A stretch of 64,000 bases of DNA from Dictyophora rubrovolvata (GCA_029959195.1 CP114122.1:186001-250000); one strand, 5' to 3'. Shown: positions 22,318 to 35,775, numbered from the stretch's first letter. A program made the numbers and translations. Notes: generated by a model not told the origin, from the sequence alone.

Positions 22318-25300
22318 TGTAAGGTTAGGTAGCAGGAACGAGTACAACTCAAGGTAAACGGAAGCTTCGCTGTGAGAGCAATGCTTTGGAGATGGGCTGA
22401 GAAGCTATCGATAATTAGGGCGATTATATACGTATCTGACAGTGGATGACACCATGCGTAACTCTGAAAAGAATCTGTAACCATATTCAGACGAGTGAGC
22501 GTGCATCTGCCGCGCAGTGGCAGTGAATAGTATTCGACCATCAATCATTACCCCGAAAAGTATCTCGAGTGTGAATGAACTAAAGTAGTTGTACAGCCTC
22601 CGGTACTTCCCCTAAGCGTCGGAATACGTCAAAGCTTTAGACGCCAGTTACTTCTTATAGACTGATCGCGGTACTTTTTCGGAATACCCCGTTCTTCAAG
22701 ATTTGATACCTTGTGTTTTTCAGTTCGACAACCGGAACTTTAATGGCCCGTTGAATTGAACCAGTTGATCAGCGATAATCCGGATACATTTGAAGGATCA
22801 ACCAATGAGCCAAACCTTATGCAGCCGTCAGAAGCACTTCACGGTTCGCAAATACTAGTAAACTCAATACATACGTATGTATATGAATCAAGTCTCGAGC
22901 TCTATATACAGGGGTTGAAATAAAATACTAGTTTCTGAAATGAATGAAACCTTACGATTGTCGTTGTCTTGAAGCAATCACATTCCAGCTTGGTGTGAAA
23001 TGGGGGTGCGAAAAAAATGCTGTAAGCGTTGAGGTGCAAAAACCTAGACGTCAGTAAATCACATGTAGACCTGGATCGTGAAGAAGTCCATTTGCAAAGC
23101 GTTTAATTCGTGCGATTTTCCTAGCTCACGAATCCAAAAATGGTGATTAGCCGGAAAGATCGGATACCACCTCCAGAGTCCAGAATAGGGTTGATCTTCA
23201 AAGTCATAAATCTAGGGCTATCTCACCGGTACATTGATGCCATCTGTCTAACAGAGCCCTTATATTATGAATGGAAAGCTTCTAAGTGCCCTCTTTGGGA
23301 AGAAAAGTAGCCAGTGAAAATACAAATCTTGCCGAAGTCTCAACAGAACATAAATAATAACCTGTATTTTCACTATAATAACGACAACACTCGTTGGTTA
23401 TTAATTATGAACGAGCGGAGCCAAAGAGTCTTCTCGAACGCACGCAGCCAGATCGTGCTTCTCCATTGGATTACAGCCGTACACGAGGAAAGCCACTTAG
23501 CCAATTACACTAGTAATGTGAAATTCGGCTTAATTCTAGCATGGGAAAGTGCAAACACCCCTAACTTCTCGTTGTGATGAATCCTAGTATAATACTTCAA
23601 ACCATGCAATAGGATCTTCTTTATGAAATGTTTTAGGCTTCTGAAGGTGGCTCGTGAGAAGATATCACAAAACAACCGGATAGATCCCCATCGATTCGAG
23701 ACGACTTGAGGTTGTAGCGCTGTGGTTTGAATTTGGTATAATCTTCAAACGATTTTGGGGTTTGTTGTTCCCTCAGTTTCCACGATTGACTCTGGATCTG
23801 ACCCTTTTTACGAATAGTATTGTAGTATCAGCTAATTAAATTAATCCGGTCCGCAGCACGCTGCACATGCCATGCAAGCATCATGCCCTCGCCAAGCGCC
23901 TTTACCCACAGTAGGAAATCGATGAAAATCTCACGTCACACATGTACTTGCAATGCCTCCTGGTATCTTTATGGCCATGGCTTGTGAATGTGTATATTCA
24001 CCTTAACACGCTGCACAGGCAATGACAATCTGTTTGTGACTTGGTTGGGGATCAAGCCTATCGTCTTAACGGTATCAGAAATATGCACATATATTAAGGA
24101 TCCAATTTGTTATATAGCACCTGCAAATTCCGATGCCGGTAACTGACATAGTTTCTCCCTATCAAGACACGTTGAACTACGCATGAAACTCTCTGTCCCC
24201 AAGTCATTTCACTTTTTATAGCTCAAAACTAGGCTTGATATAGGAACATAAAAGGCCCAAGGAATGGCTAGCACGCCGAACTTGGGTTATATAGGTATTT
24301 ATCAATTATAATTAGGCCTAGCTCGATCTGCCAACAAGTAAATACTTCTAGCTCTCAGAAGAAGAGTGATGGCATTATCATGTGTTTTTTCTTTCAAAAA
24401 TGAGGCAGGTAGGCCTGCTCTTGTCACGCCATTTGCAATACATTCTATAGTTCGTAAGGCGTTTTCAGTTCCAATCAATGTAAACTGCCGCCCGGTCCCA
24501 TGACCCTCGCGTGAGTATGGGTCGTTGGACTGGCTTCGCAGAAGTATAAACGTAATAGCGATACGTGAGCATGCTAAATTGCGTTATTCTTGTGAAAAAA
24601 ATAAATAAGGGAAGGCATGATATGAACTTTCATGAATCTAACAACACCGACTAGTCACGGAATCTGTCCTTTCCGAGAACAGAGCACGCCAAAGAGAGTA
24701 CAATTGAGGAGACAATTGTCTGAAAGCTTGAGCAGCATGACATGTCTGGTTAGTAGCACTGCATACTGCAGTTAAGGTTCAAGATCCCACAGCGGAAGAC
24801 TAGCACCAGAATCTCTCTGCACCCATCATGGTGTCGAGATACAAAGCGGGTCCTTCTTGTTTTCAGGTTCCTGGTTGAAAATGTTAGAAGTCCAACAATC
24901 AGAACATTTTTTAAAACGTGAGAAGTGATGCCATTGTCGTCCCCTTTGTCGGTTGTTGGAATTTGTGCGTCAGATCCGAAGGAGGAACGCAGAGGATATG
25001 AATAGTAGATTTGACTGTCATGGCGTCAGGATACATGTCCGCATCAAAAGATATATATATGATTCACACTGACGCAAACATGTCAGCAGAAAGCTGAGGT
25101 ATTTTGGCTAGTGGTATGCCTTTTCGTGACAGGTAAAGACCACAAATCTCCAACTAACAACTTGAACCGCACTGTAAGACTAAAAGGCCATCAAAAGATG
25201 AACTAGGTCTACAATTATTCGATTCCATCGTCAGGGTGCTTGCGCAAAAATGGAGATGGGAGAATTCCACTCCCTGATTGCGCCATCATTGCGCCTTGCA

Positions 25301-26782
25301 AAAGCGTTCACACGGCGTGGCGCTCAAGCCTACATAATAATTGTGGGAAAACGCAGCGTTTAGTAATATTTAACCAAACAGGTCCAAACAAGCTACATGA
25401 CTATCGCAGCCAAATCGCAGCTTGATCACGTTAGAATTTTTCAGCAAATAATTGACATGGACCGAGTCATTTCCGAGTCATTCGGATTCCCCCTCCTGGA
25501 TGGTAATTGAAGATTTCCCAATCAGGTTTGATTCACATTATTTTTATCCCAACTCTTCCCGAACACCCAGCGCATCGTCAAGCCGAATAGAAGTAGAAGT
25601 TTTTTGTTGCAACGTTGCTTTAATCAAACCTGACAGGCCTGACATATGAAAATGTTTAACAGGTGACAAGGAGGAAAAACGAATCCCCATGACAAGACTG
25701 AGAATTTTTTCGTGATTCAATTCAAAGAAGTATGTTTAGTCACCGTAATACGGTGATTTTATTTTTCAAAGTGAGCATGCGCGGTATCTCGGGTAAGGCT
25801 AACTGAATATAAAAGAACAGCAAAACAACAAAGAGTGTGCTTCCCTTCCGAGTCATGAGCAGTGACTAGTGACTCCTCGTGAAGTATTAGTGCCTCAGGC
25901 CTGTAAATAACAGGCCTGTCGACGCCCATCGCATCGCCCAGGAAGTCATGATATCGATGATATTGATAAGAAGGCTCGAATTCAGTGCGTTTCTGATGTC
26001 AGCCTGGTGGTAGTTTTAACTTCACCCTAATTATGAGCGCTGACATGTGCGTGTGCTGATAGGTACTGATTTGGGGCTGCAGCAACGACGCTGATGTGAT
26101 AAGGAATGTTCAAGTTGTTGGCTTACAATTGGTCGACATTTCAAACTTCCATTACTTAGGATACAGCTGCCACTCAACCCGACTACATCTCACAAATGAA
26201 ACCTTGCACAGGCCCACAGTCCTGATTTGCAAATGCATGTCGAACCTTGTCGAACCATAAGTCATGACTCATCTGAATCGGAGTCACAAGAATAACGACG
26301 CCCATTGCATCACCTTCGACTTCTTGAGCGGGTCCGGCCGCTTTTCAAAAATCATTATTAATAAAATTAATTCCTTGTTGGAAAGATCTTCAAATGACTT
26401 TGTGGCTTTTTGCTGGATCCGGAGCGGTTCGTCCGCACAGCCTACCAACTTAGGCGTTCCTCACACGCTGAGAAGAAACGTGTCATGCGCATGGGAAGAT
26501 ACGCTCAGTGACGGGCATCGTGAGTCATATCTATCATTTTTTGATAACTTACACTACTTGGGTTAGGGTTGTTCAAGTTATGGAAAGGCTTTCAAATGCT
26601 GTTTTCTTGCTTCTCGTTTAATCCCGGGGTATGGGATCATATTTCAAATACATATCGATGACTGGCTGTATACCATACATATGTCACATTTTCGTAGTCC
26701 AAAATATAAAAATACCACTATTTCATACAGTAATGTAAATGAAAATTGAAAAAAACCAGACGTACATATAGAGGACATGTTC
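22318..26782. other. Gene-poor region of about 4.5 kb
   Basis: No coding region can be supported on either strand. Open frames are under about 100 codons and lack family features. Small structures include a 12-base inverted repeat (23313-23324 with 23363-23374), the hairpin TCACCGTAATACGGTGA at 25740-25756, and CAGGCCTG motifs near 25635 and 25897-25919. A phrase CGACGCCCAT[CT]GCATC occurs near 25920 and 26296. The region may hold decayed repeats; I cannot assign them. Confidence 0.5.
25897..25919. repeat. Short hairpin around CAGGCCTG
   Basis: CAGGCCTGT and ACAGGCCTG form a nine-base stem around a five-base AT loop. The same CAGGCCTG core occurs again near 25635. The structure is visible directly; the function is unknown. 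Confidence 0.6.
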
Positions 26783-29134
26783 CTACACAAAGATCTTTGC
26801 GAAATAGTTGCTGACCCCTTCAGCATTATTCACGATGGCTCCAATGAAGGAATCCGGTCGGACAATAACGATCGTGGGCGTTTTGAATTCTTCATTTTTA
26901 ATGATTCTATAACTCGTGGCGGCATGGTTCTCCTTGTCCTCAATGATGCGGACGTCGGAGCTCGCAGTGAAGTCAACATTGAGCTTGTTCAAATCGTTAT
27001 CTCCATCAACACTATCGCAAATGATTAAAGTTTGCACTGAACCAGTGGGAACTCTTCGTATCACATCGAGAACAGGTGAAACCGACGCTGCCGAAGGTTT
27101 AGTGAAAATCAACACGGTATGCATATCCAGTCTGAAAACGTCGAAAAGACAAGTTGACTCTTTCTTGTGAATGTCGTACAAGCCGGGAGCATCCGGTGCC
27201 CTATCTCCAGCGCAAAGAGTGTCGTGTTCTTTATACCCAGAATATGCATGAGCTATGACATCTTCAGCATCCCACTCTTTTGTACTCGTACGCTCTTCAA
27301 GTACAATGGAACTGAACCTGTAGTTTACACCGAACAATTCTAGAGCGTTGTTACGCCATTTAAGGAATTGACTTTTGTCGTTAGCTGTAGCTGGTGCGGG
27401 TTTGGCTTCAGCTTCAGCTTTGGGAGGTGGGTCGTTGTTCTCTTTTTCTTTTGCGACGAGGTGAGTGTAAAGTTTGCTGGTCGCGTAGAGCATTTGGGTT
27501 ATCACCGGTAGACGTTCCTCGGTGTAAGTTTCCAAGAGTGATGGCAGTACGTGTGACTTCAGGGCGAGGGCTAGTTTCCAGGAGATGTTTGACTAAATTC
27601 GACTTTGAGTATAGAGATTGAGATATAAGGCGAAAGGGTTCAAACCGCATCTTGGACACTACAGTTGACACCTTGGCCCCCAGATGGTGAGTGAACATGG
27701 GCTGCATCTAAATAAGAGCAGATCAGCTTAATTCTCAGAATATCAAAAACCGAACAAACCTCCAAGAATAAACACGTTGCCGTTGTGGAACTTATTCACA
27801 ATTCTGATATTGGGTCTAAAAGAGAACGAAATTGAGCCGGCAGAGCACAAAAGAAAAGAAAGGAAAAACTATTACTTATAGTAACTAATCCAATTCCATT
27901 TTTTAAATTGTAAATCTGTCCGGCCTGTTTCTCTCTGTATAAACTCCATGGCCTTTTCCGGATTAGCTTGTCTTATTGGGTCAAAGCTTTGACCAACGAT
28001 GGCGATGTTAAATATATTCCCTTTCGCTGAAGTTGGTCGCATCATAACGCTGGTTTGTTATTTTTTAGTAGCCCTCTCGTTTGGGGAGAGAGAAGAAAAA
28101 TGACCTACGAAAAGCGCCCTGGGTGCGCCCATACGTGCCAGAACTAATGAAAGAACATGACTCAAAAGAAGAAAGAATTCGACAAAAATGGATGATTTAC
28201 CTCATTACTGAGACCGTCAATTTCGACGTCTGCCCAAACCTGACCATCGGCATCTCGCGTCTCGCCTTGAAAAGTCAATCCCATCAACTTTCGGCTCATT
28301 CCTAATTTTTCGAAGCAAACCGACTTTAGAAGACTTCTGAGTTACGAGATCTTTGTTATTTTTATTTCACCTTTTGCGCCGTCGGCTCCAATAATATACT
28401 GAGCTGATATTCCCTCGCTTTCCTCGGTTAATTCACCATTCCTACAGGTGGTGACCGTAGCAATAACGATATCATTACCATCCTTTTGCTCGATTGAGGT
28501 TAAGGCTTTATTCAATTCGACAGATACACCAAATTCGGCAAGTCTGTCTCTCATGATTTCCTCCAAATTGGATTGATTAAGGCATAATCCGTTGGACTGA
28601 GTCATGAAGAGGGTGGTTGGATAACTTCTCACGGGTGGGTTATTTTGACTAAATTGAGTAAACTCACATAGGGGCGATCAGGCAAAGGTTGCCGCTTTGG
28701 ATACATATCCCATTGCTTAACAGGTTCTGTTCCACCAGGAAGTTTGTATGCTTGCATAGTGGGAATGACTATGGCGCGTTGTTCAACTTGCTTCTGTATA
28801 CCAAGCAATCGAAAGATTTCAAAGGTACGCGGCTGAAATTGATTGAATTAAGGAATGTGTTAGAAGTGCCATATAAGTATGTGCTCAGAATGACTCAGAC
28901 TAGATAACGTGGCTTTGGATTTACCTGGAGACCGAACCCCCGCGAACCACCTCGATGAGAATCTACGCGATCAATGATCCGTACTCTCATTCCACTTTGG
29001 GCCAACCAGAGTGCTGAGACTAGGCCTGATGGACCTGCGCCAGCCTATCAGATGTTCAATATAAGTATAAAACCCCTCCGGGAGGAGTGAAGATAAAAAC
29101 ATACGATTAAGACCGGTAGAATCTCGTCAGTCAT
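26783..29134 (-). CDS. Phenol 2-monooxygenase-type FAD-dependent aromatic hydroxylase
   Basis: Class A flavin monooxygenase of the phenol-hydroxylase type, expected to hydroxylate an aromatic ring using NADPH and oxygen. It starts at 29134 with MTDEILPVLI, and an intron splits the FAD-binding motif AGAGPSGLVSALWLAQSGM. Then come VRIIDRVDSHRGGSRGFGLQ, LEEIMRDRLAEFGVSVEL, IIGADGAKS and SRKLMGLTFQGETRDADGQV. The second FAD site is NGNVFILGDAAHVHSPSGGQ. The last exon (26783 to about 27510) carries the C-terminal thioredoxin-like domain with YKEHDTLCAGDRAPDAPGLY and FRLDMHTVLIF, ending YFAKIFV. Introns are short with GT...AG ends. The protein is likely cytosolic. Such enzymes belong to lignin-derived or environmental aromatic degradation in many basidiomycetes, but the substrate here is unknown. 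Internal exon joins around 27700-28080 were read less fully than the ends. Confidence 0.85.
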
Positions 29135-32100
29135 GATAAGTGAAATGTATTCTATTTGGCGAAGAGGCGAATCAGAATGATATGGATAATTTTGATTGAT
29201 TTATTGAGGAGGTGAGGCTGGGGTTCGTCTGTGTGGGGTCAAGTCTCAAACGGGGGACGGGGATGGCTGGACCCTGGCGCAGATAATGTGCACAGGCGGC
29301 CCTCGCCGGGGCGCGGAGTGCGATGAGCGGTTATAATGAAGTGCCGAGAGCCGCGGCCCGCCCACGGTTTCCGAGGAGTATTTTAATCAGTCATCCAATC
29401 TTCTAAAGAAATTTTTGTGTGAGTGTTTACTTGGTATAGTAATAAAATTTGAGTCAACAAGTGTGCTTATGTTTTCTCCGAAGTTATTACCACCTACGCT
29501 CTACACCCTGAAAGTCAGCGCAAACATAGCAAATTACAACTTCATTTACTTAAGTGTGTCTCCCAAATGCTGCAATCCGTCGTTACGTCATTATTTGGAC
29601 GGACATGCCAATATCATGAATGCACTCAAAAAAAAACTCACCTCTCGAAAACACATGCGTTAATTGTCCATAAAGAGGAAACAATTTTGGGCAAGTTTAA
29701 ACATGACCATGACCACTCCATTCTACGAGATGGGCTCAGTCGTAGCCGAGACCGACAAATCTTCTTGTCAAGAGGTTAGCAATGTGAAGCCATTGAGTGA
29801 GAATGCCAAACAAGGTAACCCCACTCTTACAGACTGTCCCTTCGATTATGTCACTGGAGATTATATCGAATCAGAAATACGGAAGTGCCTATTTCGCAGC
29901 CCGAGGTCTGTGTTGACGACTGGAACTATTTGCCGTCACCACAGGCTGTCGTCGTTTGCCATTTGCAATCAACAACAACACCGCAGTTGTTAAGTTTCCA
30001 ACAGGCTACAAGTACTACAATTATAAAGTTTCTGACTGTGATTTCCCTGAGCAGACGGTAAACATTGCGCAGGTATATTCATACAGGATAATACCTCGTA
30101 GATATTCCACTATCCGCCAGTGAAAAAAGTTTCCGAAGTTTTGTTTGTGGTACTCGATCAGTTCATCAGCGATCTATGTGCTTGCCGTCATGGCGTGCTG
30201 AACAGACTTAGTACCCAGAATATGATAGTGGCTATATATTAATTCTAACCTGTTTAATTGTGGTTATGGCCATTCGTAAACTCAGCAGACGGTATTCAAC
30301 AAAAAGGATAAGAACACCCGGACGCTAAATTGCGTGGTAAATTGTAAGCTCGCTCACGCAAGAAAAAATAGACCTGATACCCCTCGAAAACCATAGCCGC
30401 CTGTGCAATATCACGGCCGGCAGCTAACAGAGTATATCAAAAGAACTCTGTTAACTACATACCTACCGAGAAAAAAGTAATTTAAAGGAACAACAAAGAG
30501 AAGGCTTTGACAGCGCCGGAAGATCTGCAAAATTGACATCATCAGTTCCAGACTGTTAGGTTATCCCAGTGACTTGACCGGTTGACCCAGACACGTGTAC
30601 GATGTGCACTGTGAGAAGTGGGAAGACCATCCCAGCGGCCGCGTAGTATTCTTTCACAATTTCATATCGCAGAACGGAATTTACTAGAAACGTCCAGAGC
30701 CACCCCCTTGCAAGCCTCGACGCCGAATTTTACAAAGCTGTAATTAGGGTTTAAAATTTTTCGTACATATATACAGACCAATATAAATAAGCGGGAGGAA
30801 GCAAATTCTACAGGTGAGCGCTTACTGCATGGTCCATGCCCATGGAAGAGATTTTCATGGATTCCAGAAGAAAGGTGATCTAATAGAGTGACAGTAGTTG
30901 ACAGATCTAATGTCAGGATCAGTGTTGATAAGTGCTGCTCCAACGTTTAGCAGTGCAGCTGGCTTATGATGATTAGGTTTTGGGCTATGCCACAATGTTG
31001 TGATTCTGGTCACTTACGATTTAGCCGGACAAGAAAATACCGACCAGTAAAACTTCTTAACAATGTGATTTTTGATGAATGAGATATGTATATTATGAGG
31101 ACTTCTACGATGAGCAATGTACCGACTCGTTGAGCGCTCTCCGGAGCTCGTGTTTCGTCGTTTCTCCGTTCTAATAAATACGTAAAGGCTATCTTCTGGG
31201 TCATTCAACTCGGGTGGTGCAGCGACATGTTGAAATACAGTTTAGAGAGAAAGGAAGTAAACAGCGTGAAGCGAACTAAAACCAAGCGGAGTTATAACTC
31301 TACACACAGACCAATCCCCCAAATCTTTCAATTGGGAAGAACGGGTCTCGAATTAAGAGCGTCCCGGAGTCGGTAAGCGAGTGACGTATTTAGCGCCCGT
31401 TCCATAACGCTCAGAGTATTTTTTTCCCAAGAACGATTCGTTTCTCGATATGTTGATTGCAGTGCAAATCACATCGATGATTTTATCCGCACAGCATAAT
31501 TTATTTTTTTCTCAAAACTTCTCCGCAAGGGCTTAACAGACTGGGGCGCATCCAATTTACATAAAGCGATAAGCTCCCTTGCAATTGGAGCCCGCTGTGG
31601 GGGTGCCAGCCGGAGGCACGAGTGGCCAGCTATGTACCAAAAAGCACGGTTTCTTCAATAGCGTTTGGTTAGCAGTCAGTTGATTATGTTGAGTACCTGG
31701 AACTGGCGGTTATTGTCTCTTTGATATTGATTTGGTTATCAGCTCATCACATAGTGGAAACCAATAGGAAGCATGGCCGGAACTACGACGAGACGCACTA
31801 TCTCAGTTCATATGTACGCGCCAAAATCTTACACGACAAGGCTGTTGTTGACCCTTACACTTTGGTGGGTGCGTTTTTTGAATTATTTATGTTTATTTTC
31901 CGGTTTTTAATGAATTGATTTTATATGATTTTTGTTGCCGTTCAAGGTAATTATTCTCAAAATGAATTTCAAAATTTCTCCCCTTTTGGTAAAATTTGCT
32001 TTTCTGTGAATGTCTTTCCTCACATGAAGATCAGCTGGGAGTGCGTGAAGCCAGTTCAACCTAACGGTTTGGTCTCAGTCTCATATGAAATAGTTGCATC

Positions 32101-32498
32101 GCCTTTCCCTCCGACAAGCTCCCCTTACCGAAAGTATATATTGCCTTGTGGCATCTTTCTGTTCTGTGCCCCCAGCCATACTTTTCCTACGTATTCTGTC
32201 AATTTCGTTCCTGCTTCTGATCATGGTCTACAACATAGAACAAGTATGTTTCCCCTGGTGGCGTTTTGATCGTTGCCCAATGCCTTCGGATATCTGATTA
32301 GCCCTCGTTCCAGGCTTTTAATATACCCAATAGTTCAACGTATGCGCCACAGTTAGCTCTGCCCAATGTGAATGTGTATCCTTGTGTGTCTTCGCGTAGG
32401 TTCATAATCCATCCATCACTTAATATTACTTCTTTAACGATTTTTCTATAGCTTATTACGCAACATGCTCAAACTCTTCATTTGAATATACCGAAGGG
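29135..32498. other. Gene-poor region of about 3.4 kb between monooxygenase and zinc-finger-like gene
   Basis: A GC-rich island at about 29220-29370 (CCTCGCCGGGGCGCGGAG) lies upstream of the monooxygenase start and probably belongs to its promoter. Weak open frames at 29664-29993 and 31925-32269 show no family features. No RNA gene or complete repeat is recognised. Confidence 0.45.
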
Positions 32499-33317
32499 AT
32501 GTACTTTCCCTCAAAGCTTCCTTTACAGTCTACGAATGCCACTGCCAATGTCAATGCTATCTCAAATTATTATGGTCAGCCATAAGGATTCTCCAGGTGT
32601 TCAAGACAAGCCCGCTCGCTAATCACATGTCTGTTTCAGATGACCTGGCTCAATTGAATCCTTCTTCACCAATATCTTCTCATCATTCTCCCAGTGGTCT
32701 GTTCCCCTTCTATTCATCCTATGAGTTATATTTATTCAGTCCATTTGGCTTACTTTCCCATAGCATCTTCATCCTCCCTTTCATCCTCCACTCCAACAAA
32801 AACCTCCCACTACTATCAAAACCAAAATCACCTAATCCACGAAATTCAAGTCTCACCAAGCGTCATTGCGACATACGTTTCTCACCCAACCATCGATGAT
32901 CTCCGAAGCGGGTGGAGACCCGATTTTTTGAAATGTAACTACCCGGGTTGTTCTTCTAGAGCGATTGATTCTAGTCGATTGCATTCTCATCTGGCTTTGC
33001 ATATGAATTGTAAGAAGGCTTATGGGTGTAGTTGGTAAGAGATTTTTTTTTTTTCAGCCTCGCTGTGAATAACGAGATTTGAACAATGTTTAGTGGTACA
33101 ACATTTGGCCGACTTTCTGAAGCCAACCGCCATCTTTATGATCAAAGCCCCTGCGAAGTGTGGTACGTCCCACTGTTATATTCTTCTTCAGTGATTAACC
33201 GGTTGACTTCCTAGCGGCGACTCACGGCGGAAACAGAAAGGGACCAACACGTGTAGTCGTTGTTACGTGGCTTCCATGGTCGTTCCTCACACAACTGATA
33301 CCGCCAGATTACTCTGA
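32499..33317 (+). CDS. Cysteine/histidine-rich zinc-finger-like protein, paralog of the gene at 21317-22317
   Basis: Second member of the unnamed paralog pair, on the opposite strand. The model starts at 32499 (MYFPSKLPLQSTNATANVN). An intron GTCAGC...TTTCAG leads to YYDDLAQLNPSSPISSHHSP, and another (about 32696-32740) to a Ser/Thr/Tyr-rich stretch. The C-terminal cysteine region reads CNYPGCSSRAIDSSRLHSHL, then GCSCGTTFGRLSEANRHL, YDQSPCEVC, and after an intron CGDSRRKQKGTNTCSRC. It ends TARLL-TGA at 33315-33317. Junction cysteines are rebuilt from TG plus T or C across introns exactly as in the paralog. The shared core is GCSCGxxFGRxxEAxRHL, DQxPCxxCG and RKxKG followed by CxRC. A DNA-binding or other zinc-dependent role is plausible but unproven. 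The start is less secure than the 3' half. Confidence 0.68.
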
Positions 33318-33818
33318 GAAATCTTGCTAATAGCTTACATTACGACCCACGATTGTGGTACTTATTCAGTACTTTTCCCAGAGCCCGCCAGTTTATGTGA
33401 CCCTATTACCCTATTTACCCTCTTTCTTTTTCTTTTTCTTTAGGTTTGTTTTCCCCTCATCGGGCTTCACTTGTATTCATTCCATGCTACTTCTTTGTCT
33501 AGCCTATTGTACCTAATAATTCCTTTCTCCTGTCACATCTACTACAAATATATTATATTGTTTATGACGTCGCTTTCTTCCTTTATTCACTCAGTTATCT
33601 GGCTATTGAGCCGGACCGTTGCAACTGAATAGTGCCCACTTTTCTCTCGTAATCCGCGAGTAAATTGTCAACTTTTGTGTTTACGATGTAGTTTCATGTG
33701 TTTACGTCGGCATTTTGGAAATCCCTTGTCTTCTAAACACACAACCTTACGATTACGGCTGGCTTACTACAAATGGGGGCTAACTATAAGAAAGGGAGAA
33801 AAGAAAACCACGTGATAT
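33318..33818. other. Spacer between convergent 3' ends
   Basis: 500 bases between the cysteine-rich gene and the seryl-tRNA synthetase gene, which are convergent. Contains pyrimidine-rich runs (TTTCTTTTTCTTTTTCTTTAG near 33423) and nothing coding. Confidence 0.5.
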
Positions 33819-35775
33819 CTAGGCATGTTTACGTTGTAACGATTTGGGAAGTTCTTTCTTGAACTCGAGGAAGTCTCGACCTTGCATGTAAGGACGGAGC
33901 ACTTCCGGGATTCTTAATCCCTGTTGAAAGCCCGAATAAGGATTAGCTCCGCAAGCAAGAAAGATACGAAAAAAAAAAATGCCGTACATTCTCCGTTTGA
34001 TAATTTTCAACTAAACAGCAAAGCGCACGTTCAGTGGCACAGAGAGTTCCGTTAAGCATGTGCACGTATACTTTCCGGGACTGATCCTTTGTTTTCAGTC
34101 CACAGCGAACTTCTAATCTCCGGCTTTCTGTTTTAGCCGACGTTAGTAAGTAGATTCAAATGAGGATCGGGAGTAACGGATTTTTACGGTAATCTGTGCA
34201 ATTTGAACATGAAACTAATTCTTTGTATGCTCCTTGAAAGGGGAACCACGCCTCTAGATCGTATTTCTGTGACGCCGCGAGGTTGAGGGCACCCGATACT
34301 ATTGCGACTACTTGATAAGGAATACCGAGCGATTGATAGAATGCTTCGGCGTTTGATAACATTAAGTCAAACGTTTCCCATGACTTTTCTGGCTCTGTTA
34401 TGCAGAACTAGTTCGGTAAGATTAAAGATAAAATCCCGAAACATGTGATTTAGTTTTTGCAAGTTTACCTGTTCAACTTTTTCAAATTGATGGACCCTGA
34501 AGATCCCCCACATATCCCGTCCTGCTGCACCGGCTTCTTTACGGAAGCAGGTTGAAAATCCAGCATATTTTATTGGGAGTTGTTTTTCGGGGTTGTCGAA
34601 CCATTCATCGGAGTGGTAGGCTGAGATGGGTTGTTCGGAAGTTGCGATGAGGTATTTGTCGTCATCTGCGCCGACAACCTGTGTAAATCGGCAAATAAGT
34701 CAAGTTGGCAAAAAATGGAGGATTAGGGGGGGGGGGGATAACGATGAATTGGAAGCTAACGGCCTTGAAGGCGTAATAGAAATGGAGGGGTGAAAAAGAA
34801 AAACGAATTGCCAAGATTTTACACCTTGTAGAGTTCTTCATCAAAGGAATCAAGTTGGGCTGTCTTCGCCATGACTTCTTTATTCATTATAAAGGGTGCT
34901 TGGATTTTACGGTACCCTTTTGATCTGAGGAAATCTAGGCCGTAGGCTATTAAAGCGTGGTTTAGGTCTACTCCATCCCCTGTCAGGAAATAACCTCGGT
35001 GTCCAGCGACTTTAGACCCTGGATGTTAGTAACCGGAGGTTGTTGAGTCAATACAATTAGTTGCATGAGAAAAAAAGAACTTATGAACCTCTGTCCATAT
35101 CGATTGCGTCTAAACGTATTAAGACTTCGTGGTGAGCCAAAATGTCTTTTCTTTGCTGGACTTGTCCGTCTGGACCGTCTGGGTGCCAAGTTCTGATGGT
35201 CACATTGTCGTCCTGGCAAACGTAAGTAAGATAGATGGCAAGGCGTCCATTGAGGTCAAGTGATAGATCTTTTCTGACTTACCTCTGTTAAGCTTACAGG
35301 AACAGATTTTCCGACAAGGTTTCCGATTAAACCGGCTCTTGTGCGCATTGTCTGTTCGGTCTCTTTTGAGCGTTTTTTCGTTTCATCGATTTTTTCGCTC
35401 AAGATCTTTTTGCTCTCCAAGATTTCATCTATGCTTTCTTTGGCCTGAGAGGAAAGAGGTGTTAAATGAGATGCAAAAATAGAAATGTAATTGGGTTGAT
35501 TGTGGTTAACGCACTTTTTTCTTTGCTACTATTTGCTTTTGTAATGCGTTTGCCTCTTTGTTGAGCTGATTCAGCTCAAAATCGACTTTCAAAAATCAAC
35601 AGCTCGAAATTGAATTTAACTAATTGTTTCAGCACATACTTTTGGTCCATTCCGCGTATAACGCAATCACTTCATCAACCAATTCAACTGAATGTCCCCG
35701 CTTCCTTTGCGATTCTCTAATCGCGTCGGGGTTTCCGCCTTTTTCAGTAATAAAGTCCAGGACGTCCAAAGTCAT
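33819..35775 (-). CDS. SES1: Seryl-tRNA synthetase, cytosolic
   Basis: Charges tRNA-Ser with serine. It starts at 35775 ([20 protein letters not shown]), which leads into the family's long antiparallel coiled-coil arm ([39 protein letters not shown]). Then come [36 protein letters not shown], the class II motif 2 region [20 protein letters not shown] and [11 protein letters not shown], and motif 3 around [18 protein letters not shown] with [12 protein letters not shown]. The C-terminal part gives [20 protein letters not shown], then after an intron [14 protein letters not shown], ending LQRKHA. Several introns of 50-90 bases interrupt it and no break is seen. No mitochondrial presequence is apparent. 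It is transcribed divergently from VPS15 across 194 bases. Confidence 0.94.

Noticed and set aside
24888-24960. TCCAACA...TGTTGGA inverted pair
   Set aside because: Same heptamers as the solo LTR but in the inverted order, only about 70 bases apart and without a flanking duplication; a small hairpin, not an LTR.
29664-29993. 109-codon frame containing TDCPFDYVTGDYIESEI
   Set aside because: Could be part of a decayed gene, but no neighbouring exons or family could be identified.
33955-34010. [11 protein letters not shown] segment as part of seryl-tRNA synthetase
   Set aside because: It is intron sequence; splicing joins [10 protein letters not shown] directly to GLRIPEVL.
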